This document shows positions 1-6,537 of a stretch of 7,885 nt of DNA, in pieces; the stretch's first letter is position 1, and each line of letters starts with the position of its first letter. This DNA comes from an uncultured Bacteroidales bacterium (lineage in GTDB: Bacteria; Bacteroidota; Bacteroidia; Bacteroidales; Paludibacteraceae). Under the pieces are notes generated by a model that was not told the DNA's origin, did no database searches, and saw only the letters and a program-made list of their open reading frames with translations. Where the stretch lies: positions 1-7,885 of the forward strand of contig CALAUY010000029.1 in assembly GCA_937892015.1 (NCBI GenBank), written 5' to 3'. The position numbers and the translations under genes are program-made.

Positions 1-3
1 AAA

Positions 4-47
4 TGCAAGAAAAATGCAAAATTCATACGATTTTGCACCATTTTGCG
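4..47. repeat. Imperfect 44-bp dyad inside each 87-bp unit
   Basis: In the first unit TGCAAAAT (15-22) and ATTTTGCA (30-37) form a perfect 8-bp stem around a 7-base loop. Outside it, TGCAAGAA (4-11) pairs with TTTTGCG (41-47) if G9 is bulged and one G-T pair is allowed, across a 3-base mismatch on each side. The same structure recurs at +87 and +174, and the partial fourth copy at +261 also contains it. The four TGCAA-type half-sites begin at 4, 15, 33 and 43, so neighbours on the same strand are 10 to 11 bp apart. A binding site for a dimeric or multimeric protein, or a cruciform/hairpin, is inferred. Confidence 0.7.
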
Positions 48-60
48 CAGCTTTTATTGG

Positions 61-82
61 CTACACGAGCCCACGAGTGTAG
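61..82. repeat. Second small hairpin in each repeat unit
   Basis: CTACAC (61-66) and GTGTAG (77-82) are perfect inverted repeats around a 10-base loop that also holds a CACGAG direct repeat. The element recurs at 148-169 and 235-256. It is absent from the fourth copy, which ends before reaching it. Its role is unknown. Confidence 0.6.
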
Positions 83-358
83 AAATAAAATGCAAGAAAA
101 ATGCAAAATTCATACGATTTTGCACCATTTTGCGCAGCTTTTATTGGCTACACGAGCCCACGAGTGTAGAAATAAAATGCAAGAAAAATGCAAAATTCAT
201 ACGATTTTGCACCATTTTGCGCAGCTTTTATTGGCTACACGAGCCCACGAGTGTAGAAATAAAATGCAAGAAAAATGCAAAATTCATACGATTTTGCACC
301 ATTTTGCGCAGCTTTTGTTGACACTTCCTTTCTTCTGCACCCGACACTGCTTTCCTCA

Positions 359-380
359 TAAAAAATCCCCCAATTTTTTA
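359..380 (-). terminator. Possible A/T-stem terminator after addB
   Basis: TAAAAAAT (359-366) and ATTTTTTA (373-380) form a perfect 8-bp inverted repeat around CCCCCA. Read leftward, this lies about 53 nt past the addB stop and presents a G-rich loop followed by a T-run. The stem has no G-C pairs, so a classical intrinsic terminator is doubtful. No better terminator is visible in 321-432, which otherwise contains nothing I recognise. Confidence 0.3.
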
Positions 381-432
381 CTCACTCATATTTCCCTCGA
401 TGGAGTAAAAATAACTTGAGCATAAACGAGAC

Positions 433-3111
433 CTAATTTCTGTTGCAGAGAAGGGCGTACGGGCAGTGGGAACAGGTGTTGTAGTCGTCCACGTTACTGA
501 ACGTGTCGGCAGTCAGTATCTCTGCCACTTTTTGCTTCAAGAGGTCGGTGAACTCGGTCAGGATGGTGTGTTCGACATCCAAGATGGGCTCTTTGTTGAG
601 CAGCAGAGACGGGTCGTGCGCCTTCTTCCCTGTGAAAAGCAGAGCCGGCATGACCGGTTTGCGGTTAGGGTTGAGATGCTTGCTGTTCTTCTCGTCTAAA
701 CAGGCAACGCAGTAGATGAGCGTCTGCAAAAAATAGCCGAACCGACTGCCACTCTCAAACAGAGCCGACAACGAGCCGGCTGTTGTTTTCTTTGCGTCGT
801 AATGGCCTGTCTTATAGTCCACTACGCGCAGATGCCCATCGACAATATCTATTCGGTCGATAAACCCGCCTATGCGCACCTTACCCACGTCCGGCACCTG
901 CAAATCGAAAAAGTACGGTTGTTCCATACTGACGATGGTCAGTCCACGTGCGGCCAAACGCGCATCGTTCTCCAGCACGTGCCTGACGTGCGTTCGTGCA
1001 ACAAGCGTCTCGGCCTTATGCTCTTCGGGCAAGAAAACATCGTCCGTCGTATTGTGGCGACTCCGGTACTCTTTATTGATAGCCCTGTATCCCGCTTCAA
1101 TCGCTCGGTCCATCACATGTGCATCTAACAGTCGCCCTGCCTGTTCGGGCTGCACAATCGCGGGTGTCGCTCCAAGTACCTCATCATAGACAGCGCGGAT
1201 AGTGTTGTGGATGAGCGTCCCCAGCTCGTTCTGCTGCATGATGATACCGCGCTCTTGCGTGGCATCGATGCCCTGCACGTACCGTAAGTAATAACTCATC
1301 GGGCAACGCAGATAGGTGTTGATTGCGGAGGGCGATAGTGACAGTCGCGGCTTTTCACCCGCTTCGCGCGGAGTCACCAATGGCAGTTCGTCTATGGGCA
1401 GGACGGCCGACTCGACCAGGCGGTGCTTGCGTACAACGAACTCGGGCGAGGTGAGCATCTGCATCAAGAAACGCGACATGCTCCTCTTGTTGTTGCCGTC
1501 CGTAGCATCGCAGAAAAGGATGGTGGCATCGTCCGTACGGCGCAGCAAACGGAAGAAATTGTGCGCATACACTTCCGCGCTCTCACTGCCCGTGGGCATG
1601 TGGTAGTATTTCCGTAAGTAGAACGGGATAAAGCTGTTATCGGTCTCATGTTTGGGCAGTACGCCCTCTTCGACGTTGAGGATGAGCAGATGTTCGAAAT
1701 CCAATAGTCGCGTCTCAAGCACGCCAATGACTTGGATATCCGTGACAGGGTCGCCATGGAAAGGCAGAGAGACTGTCTCGAGATGTCGTCGTAGTAGGTT
1801 GCGGAGAGTGCTCAATTGCGTGATACCCGCAAGCGTCCCGTCCTCTATCAGCCCACAGAAGCGGTTCAGCACCACTTGCGCTTGGTAGTACGACTCTTGG
1901 ATGAGTGCCTGTTGCCAGCTGCCCTCGGCGTGTTCGCGCTCACTGTCGATAGTGGCTGCAATGTTATCACTGAGTCGGCGCAGTACGTCCGCGAAAGTCT
2001 CGCCCTGCTGACGGTCGTGACGTTTGTCGGAGAGATAGGTCACGATGTCGGCATACACTTTGGTACTGCGCAGCGGATAACCTTTCGTGATGTTCGCTCG
2101 ACCTGACACGGCAGGCGGCAAAGCGTAGATGACCGGTTCCAACATCGACTCGTCGGCAATCACGATGCCCACGCGACCTGTAGTTGTTGCGCGCTCTGCG
2201 AGCCATTGGTGCACGAACTGTGCTTGTGCGCCCGAAGTGGCCGTTGCCACCACATCCACCGTACGAACGCCCGTCTCTTCCTGCTGCTCTGACAAGTCCT
2301 GACCGAACATGCGAATACCTGCTGCCGTATATTTGTACGCGTCAGCGTTGGTGCTGAACGACTCTTGATGATCCCAGAAAAACAACGACTGCGGGGCCAG
2401 TAGTTGCATCAACCGACGTTCTTGCCCCAACAGATAATTGAACCCGACGAAAGCGAACGTTCGGTCCTTGAGTCCGGGCGCAATCAGTTCCTCGAAATGG
2501 TCGGTCACGAACCGACAGCGCGCACCGGCATATCCCACTCCGGCCGCTCGTTGCTGACGACCGAACTCCTCGTAGATAGTTGGCAATAAGCGCCACAGAG
2601 CCTGCAGACGACTGCGGAGCGAGTCCTGTTCGGCCATATCCACCGACCTACCGGCAACCAACTCCATCAGGCGTTGGCGTGTCTGTTCATCGAGATGCGT
2701 CACCTCCAGAGCACGTGCGTCTGCACTATGGGCGAAGAGATGCGCTGCGTCAGTCTCTGACAGGTCAGCATTGCTGAAATCGGTAAGCAGCTGTTTGCCC
2801 CAACCGTAAAAAATATCAATCGGAATGTCCGTGTGCGTCTGTTCGCAGAAGATGCGGTGGAGCATACAGACGGAGCGAATCTCGTCGTCGGGTTGCATAT
2901 ACGGCGCGCAGAGCTCGTCCACCAGTTCGCTGAGGGTCGTGAAGCGCGGAGCGACAACAGGGCGGTCAAGCCCTTGCGCCAAGATCTGACGCTTCAGTTC
3001 CTCTTTCATGAAGAGCGCGGCGCGGCGCATCGGGAAAACGACAGTCAGGTCCTGCAAGCTGCTCCATCCGCGGTCAATCAGATCATGTGTTACGTGCTCA
3101 ATAAAAGTCAT
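433..3111 (-). CDS. addB: AddB-like subunit: inactivated helicase with Fe-S PD-(D/E)XK nuclease
   Basis: This 892-aa protein is the likely second subunit of an AddAB-type helicase-nuclease that resects DNA double-strand breaks in the cytoplasm. The N-terminal part (about 1-560) resembles a superfamily 1 helicase fold but has no GxGKT Walker A loop; the equivalent place reads VVFPMRRAALF (24-34). A segment at 461-486 (ETRLLDF, EEGVLP) matches a conserved AddB region. The C-terminal nuclease domain (about 590-892) has GTLIH (631-635), E730, GFIDRID (749-755), DYKTG (765-769) and Q796-xxx-Y800, all expected for an active nuclease. Cys603 with Cys880, Cys883 and Cys889 (C-x2-C-x5-C) matches the iron-sulfur staple of AddB. 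The start ATG overlaps the upstream helicase stop by 4 nt, which suggests translational coupling and fixes the start. The stop is TAG. The gene symbol rests on domain layout and operon; the Bacteroidetes form is divergent from the Firmicutes protein. Confidence 0.88.
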   Translation of the reverse strand: MTFIEHVTHDLIDRGWSSLQDLTVVFPMRRAALFMKEELKRQILAQGLDRPVVAPRFTTLSELVDELCAPYMQPDDEIRSVCMLHRIFCEQTHTDIPIDIFYGWGKQLLTDFSNADLSETDAAHLFAHSADARALEVTHLDEQTRQRLMELVAGRSVDMAEQDSLRSRLQALWRLLPTIYEEFGRQQRAAGVGYAGARCRFVTDHFEELIAPGLKDRTFAFVGFNYLLGQERRLMQLLAPQSLFFWDHQESFSTNADAYKYTAAGIRMFGQDLSEQQEETGVRTVDVVATATSGAQAQFVHQWLAERATTTGRVGIVIADESMLEPVIYALPPAVSGRANITKGYPLRSTKVYADIVTYLSDKRHDRQQGETFADVLRRLSDNIAATIDSEREHAEGSWQQALIQESYYQAQVVLNRFCGLIEDGTLAGITQLSTLRNLLRRHLETVSLPFHGDPVTDIQVIGVLETRLLDFEHLLILNVEEGVLPKHETDNSFIPFYLRKYYHMPTGSESAEVYAHNFFRLLRRTDDATILFCDATDGNNKRSMSRFLMQMLTSPEFVVRKHRLVESAVLPIDELPLVTPREAGEKPRLSLSPSAINTYLRCPMSYYLRYVQGIDATQERGIIMQQNELGTLIHNTIRAVYDEVLGATPAIVQPEQAGRLLDAHVMDRAIEAGYRAINKEYRSRHNTTDDVFLPEEHKAETLVARTHVRHVLENDARLAARGLTIVSMEQPYFFDLQVPDVGKVRIGGFIDRIDIVDGHLRVVDYKTGHYDAKKTTAGSLSALFESGSRFGYFLQTLIYCVACLDEKNSKHLNPNRKPVMPALLFTGKKAHDPSLLLNKEPILDVEHTILTEFTDLLKQKVAEILTADTFSNVDDYNTCSHCPYALLCNRN

Positions 3112-6100
3112 GACTCGACCTCCTTTATCGCTATCAGTTCATTCGTTTCTGCCGCCCAGATATATCCCTCAACGTGTGTGTAGCCCAGTTCGCGCATCAG
3201 TCGCATGTATCGTCGTACTTGCGGGAAATAGATTCGCTCGTTCATTGCGCCGAACTTATAGTCCAGTACGATGGCCTTGCCTGCTTCAGTCATCACGCGG
3301 TCAGGCCGCTGTTCGGTCACCTCGTCAGTAGCCCTGTGAATCGACCTCTCTTCATCGCGGGCGAAGAGGTCGCGCAGACGAGCCGGCAAGAGGATAGTAT
3401 CTTCGCGCAACAACGTGTATCGCCCACTGAACCAGTCGCACATCTGCTCGTGCTGCCAAGCCCTGCTGAGCGTCTGCTCCACTTGTGCGCGGATTGTCGC
3501 ATCACGGATGATGCCTTGACGCGCGAACAGGTCAATCACGTGCGGCACGTCGTCTTGCCGCTCCGCGCGGGCGAGTATGTCGTGGCAGATGTTGCCAAAA
3601 GCGCGTCGGTCGAGGTTTGCCTGACCGTTCGCCGCCCCATACATGGTATAGACGAACGAGTCTTGCGACTGTCGGAACTCGACGTTCACGGGCGACAACC
3701 GATACGAGGCCTGTATGGTCTCGGCCTCCTTGAACGAGAACGGTTGCGGCAGTGCCTCGGGCCGACGATTGGGCGCGTCAGGCTCGTCCGGCAGAGTCAT
3801 CTGCCCGGCAGTGAACGCCACAAAAGGCGTGCCGTCGGACAGTTCAGAGAAAGCGTCGGCCAATCCGCAAGCATGGAGCAGCAGCGAACCGGCATTGGTC
3901 GCCTGCCCTGCCGTCTGACCCGCATCGCGCTTGAGGTCAGCTGACACGAAAAGCCGGTCCGCAGCACGGGTCAACGCCACGTAGAGCAGGTTGAGGTTGT
4001 CAATCAACTCCTCGTCGTTCTCGGCCTCATACTCACGCGCGTAACCTGCCGACTGCATGCTCTGTTCGCGACTGACAGGCACTAACGTCAGACGAGCATC
4101 TGCCTGTTCGGCCTGCACTGCGGGAACGCACCAGAGCAACTGCTCTTTCGCCCCGTTCCGGTGCATCTCCCAGTCGCAGAACGGCACGAACACGTTCTTC
4201 GCCTCCAGTCCTTTCGCTTTGTGTATGGTCATCAAACGGATAGCGTCCGTCTCGGCCGCACCTATCGTCTCTGCATGTAGCGAGTCGTCCCAGTAGGTGA
4301 TGAACTGCTCGGCATTGGCTCCATACTGCCCCACATAATCGCGCACCTTGTCTTGCAGGCTGTTCAGATAGAGGATATCATCGCCTTGAAAAACGCCGTC
4401 CTTGCACAGACAGAGTCGGATGATGTCTTCCAACATCTCCGTCAGGGGCAGATTGCGTCGGATGCTCCCCAACGCCTCCCAATCGACCTCAGGGCAGCAG
4501 TACCGTATATACGCTCGGGCGACACTGTCTTGGCGCAAGATGTACTTGAGCCCGCATATTGCCACATTGACGCTCCTTGAGCCGTCTAACGTGAAACTGT
4601 CGGCCGAGACTATCTCGCAACGACTCAGATGCGGGAAAGTGTTGCGGTCGTTGCGCAACATGCGGAACAGGCGCGTGATGGGCGCGGCATCGGCGCGTCT
4701 GCGGATGAGGATGAGGATATCTTTGCTCGGAACGCCCGACGAGAGCAGCTCCTCCATCTGAACGAACATGTCGGTCACTATCGTCTCGCATACGTGCGCA
4801 CGCCCGCCCTTATCATAAGGGTAGGCGCGGAAATGCACCAACCCGCCCTCGTGAGCTTCCGAGACGTAATAGTCGCGCAATCGACTCTCTGCATAACCCT
4901 CGTCGTAGAGCGTTATCGGCGAACCGCTGTACGTCTCCACCATGCTCGGCAATCGACTGAAGAGCTGTAGGTTGAACTGCACGACCTCTCTGCGTGAACG
5001 GAAATTGCGGCGGAGGGATTCAGTACGGGCATAATCGGCAAAATCCGTCTCAAGATGTTCCATGATATGTCGGTTGCCGTTACGCCAGCGATAGATGCTC
5101 TGCTTGGTATCGCCTACTATCAGCGTCGTGCCTCCACCCGAAAGCAACTCGCGGATGAGTCGGCAGAAATTGTCCCACTGCAGGGTCGATGTGTCTTGGA
5201 ACTCGTCTAAGAGGATGTGGCGGAAACGGATGCCCGCTCGCTCAAGGATAAAATCGGCATCCCCGGGGCGAAGAGCCGCGGCCAGCTTATGTGCCGTCTC
5301 GGCCAGTAACACACTGTTAGCGTCTTGCAGGTTGGTGAGGATGCGGTTGCGCAGATAGGTCAACAGCATCATGTCGTTGAGATGCTCAGTCGTGAAGTAC
5401 CAACGCATATAGTCCTCTTTGTGCGCCGTAAAGAGGTCGTTCAGGGTTCTGAGCTGCTCGTACATATCGGCCGTCTGTGCAGTCGGTCGGTCCAGACGTG
5501 CTGTATCTTGTGCGCCTAATGGCTTGTCGGTCGATTTCAGTTTGCGTCCCTTGACCATCGTCCCTACCCTCTCAACGAAAGCCGCGTAGTTCTTGCCGCC
5601 TACCAGAGCCCTCACCTCGTCGATGCGGGCGTGCAGCGACTCGTAGGTGCGGCAAAGAGCGGCATAGTCGGGTGAACGAGTCCAACTGACAGCAGTCTTG
5701 AAAGCGCGGATGCGGTTGCGGTCGAAATCCGCGTCACTCATCGACTCTTGCACGGCTTCTTTGAACAGCTCTGAAGCCAGTTCGCGCAGCGACTGGCGTA
5801 TATCCCAACCGGCCTCATCGTCCATCTGTTCGGTCAGGTACGACGAGATAGTGTCTGCCAAGCCCTCTTGCTCGTCGATATGCGTTGAAAGTAACTGATC
5901 GACAGCACTCGTGATGACGTGCTCCACATCCAATTCCACCGCGAAATTCGCCGATAGTCCCAGCGACTGTGCCAGTCCCGACAACAGCAACTGCAAGAAC
6001 GAGTCGATGGTTGTCACCTGTATGTCGTCGTAGTGGGCCAGCATATCTTCGAACAGCAGTGCCGCCCGTGCACGGATAGCGTTCTCGCTCAGTGCACACC

Positions 6101-6386
6101 CGCGGCCACGCAGAATCTGCTGCACTTTGTCCAAGAAAGCGCGGTCGGCGTACCCTTGACCCAACGCATACAAGTGGGCGAGGATGCGGTCCTTCATCTC
6201 AGCCGTGGCCTTATTGGTGAAGGTGACGGCCAGGATGCGGGCATACTCGCCCGGCTCCTCGGCCAGAATCAGCAGCTTCATGTAGTGCACAGCCAGCGTG
6301 AACGTCTTGCCGGAGCCGGCCGAAGCTTTATAAACGGTGAGAGATGACTTCATGAGAGGAGGGTTCTTGCGCGCAAGCGCGTACAT
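3108..6386 (-). CDS. addA: AddA/RecB-like UvrD-family helicase with C-terminal nuclease
   Basis: An ATP-dependent helicase-nuclease that should act with the AddB-like protein in double-strand-break end processing before RecA loading. It has 1092 aa from the first ATG, or 1081 from the ATG at 6353. In the 1081-aa numbering the superfamily 1 motifs are in order: Walker A ASAGSGKT (10-17), motif Ia (40-57), Walker B/motif II LLDEFQDT (381-388), motif III VGDTKQSIYRW (413-423), motif IV (445-458), motif V TIHKAKGLEAKN (709-720) and motif VI LYVALTRAADR (790-800). The C-terminal nuclease has GNICH (920-924), D1018, D1031-x-K1033 and Q1045-xxx-Y1049, so it looks catalytically complete. The start is uncertain: the 6386 ATG follows an A-rich stretch typical of Bacteroidetes initiation, whereas the 6353 ATG (MKSSLTVYKASAGSGKT) better fits where I expect family members to begin but follows a C/T-rich stretch. 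Stop TGA lies inside the addB start. Confidence 0.92.
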   Translation of the reverse strand: MYALARKNPPLMKSSLTVYKASAGSGKTFTLAVHYMKLLILAEEPGEYARILAVTFTNKATAEMKDRILAHLYALGQGYADRAFLDKVQQILRGRGCALSENAIRARAALLFEDMLAHYDDIQVTTIDSFLQLLLSGLAQSLGLSANFAVELDVEHVITSAVDQLLSTHIDEQEGLADTISSYLTEQMDDEAGWDIRQSLRELASELFKEAVQESMSDADFDRNRIRAFKTAVSWTRSPDYAALCRTYESLHARIDEVRALVGGKNYAAFVERVGTMVKGRKLKSTDKPLGAQDTARLDRPTAQTADMYEQLRTLNDLFTAHKEDYMRWYFTTEHLNDMMLLTYLRNRILTNLQDANSVLLAETAHKLAAALRPGDADFILERAGIRFRHILLDEFQDTSTLQWDNFCRLIRELLSGGGTTLIVGDTKQSIYRWRNGNRHIMEHLETDFADYARTESLRRNFRSRREVVQFNLQLFSRLPSMVETYSGSPITLYDEGYAESRLRDYYVSEAHEGGLVHFRAYPYDKGGRAHVCETIVTDMFVQMEELLSSGVPSKDILILIRRRADAAPITRLFRMLRNDRNTFPHLSRCEIVSADSFTLDGSRSVNVAICGLKYILRQDSVARAYIRYCCPEVDWEALGSIRRNLPLTEMLEDIIRLCLCKDGVFQGDDILYLNSLQDKVRDYVGQYGANAEQFITYWDDSLHAETIGAAETDAIRLMTIHKAKGLEAKNVFVPFCDWEMHRNGAKEQLLWCVPAVQAEQADARLTLVPVSREQSMQSAGYAREYEAENDEELIDNLNLLYVALTRAADRLFVSADLKRDAGQTAGQATNAGSLLLHACGLADAFSELSDGTPFVAFTAGQMTLPDEPDAPNRRPEALPQPFSFKEAETIQASYRLSPVNVEFRQSQDSFVYTMYGAANGQANLDRRAFGNICHDILARAERQDDVPHVIDLFARQGIIRDATIRAQVEQTLSRAWQHEQMCDWFSGRYTLLREDTILLPARLRDLFARDEERSIHRATDEVTEQRPDRVMTEAGKAIVLDYKFGAMNERIYFPQVRRYMRLMRELGYTHVEGYIWAAETNELIAIKEVES

Positions 6387-6400
6387 TGTTTATATTCTGC

Positions 6401-6417
6401 CTCCCGAAGCACGGGAG
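6401..6417 (-). other. 5'-leader hairpin upstream of addA
   Basis: CTCCCG (6401-6406) and CGGGAG (6412-6417) form a perfect 6-bp, GC-rich inverted repeat with a 5-base loop, between the predicted promoter and the first addA ATG. In the mRNA the 3' arm continues as GGGAGG, which contains a Shine-Dalgarno-like GGAGG that would be folded away, with 13 nt between it and the ATG at 6386. Whether it regulates translation or only stabilises the transcript cannot be told from the sequence. Confidence 0.45.
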
Positions 6418-6432
6418 AAACGTTATTGGCCG

Positions 6433-6464
6433 CAAAGATATAAAATTGTGCACGAAACCACAAA
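6433..6464 (-). promoter_or_regulatory. Bacteroidetes-type promoter for the addAB operon
   Basis: Read on the minus strand, TTTG (6464-6461) is followed after 20 bp by TATCTTTG (6440-6433). This matches the Bacteroidetes primary sigma factor pattern TTTG-N19/20-TAnnTTTG. The expected transcription start is near 6426, giving a leader of about 40 nt to the 6386 ATG or about 73 nt to the 6353 ATG. Confidence 0.72.
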
Positions 6465-6524
6465 AGAATAAAAAAATAATGAGATTTTTTAGGAAATGAT
6501 GCGTGGAAATCGGAAATAATGTCT

Positions 6525-6532
6525 TAACTTTG
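6525..6532 (+). promoter_or_regulatory. -7 promoter element for the rightward genes
   Basis: TAACTTTG matches the Bacteroidetes -7 consensus TAnnTTTG exactly. No TTTG lies 19-21 bp upstream (that place reads around GCGT), so the -33 half is weak or absent. The element ends only 5 nt before the ATG at 6538, so transcription would begin at or within a few bases of the start codon, implying a leaderless or nearly leaderless mRNA. Confidence 0.6.
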
Positions 6533-6537
6533 CAGCG

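Larger units (their letters stand above)
1..320. repeat. 87-bp tandem repeat array, 3.7 copies visible
   Basis: Units occupy 1-87, 88-174 and 175-261 and appear identical. A fourth copy runs from 262 to 320 with one mismatch (A to G at 317), then sequence similarity stops. The window begins inside the array, so its true left end and copy number are unknown. By hand count 33 of 87 bases of a unit are G or C, clearly poorer in GC than the genes to the right. Each unit holds two TGCAA half-sites, two inverted TTGCA/TTGCG half-sites and a separate CTACAC/GTGTAG hairpin. Because 87 is a multiple of three, frames without a stop in one unit stay open through all copies, which gives a repetitive reading frame (3-419) that I regard as accidental. 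There are no unique spacers, so this is not CRISPR. Function unknown: a minisatellite, a protein-binding array or a repeated structured RNA are all possible. Confidence 0.95.

Noticed and set aside
1..320. CRISPR array
   Set aside because: The whole 87-bp unit is repeated without unique spacers, and no cas genes are present.
318..323. TTGACA as a sigma-70 -35 box
   Set aside because: No matching -10 box about 17 bp downstream, and Bacteroidetes primary promoters use a different consensus.
3..419. 138-aa repetitive reading frame (29-residue repeats) across the array
   Set aside because: The 87-bp period is a multiple of three, so any frame lacking a stop in one unit stays open in all; a second frame (43-321) is open for the same reason. 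No domain, and the unit reads as dyads rather than as codons.
3174..3944. 256-aa open frame on the plus strand
   Set aside because: It is antisense to the helicase gene, whose motifs are intact there; no recognisable domain, and long antisense frames are common in GC-rich coding sequence.
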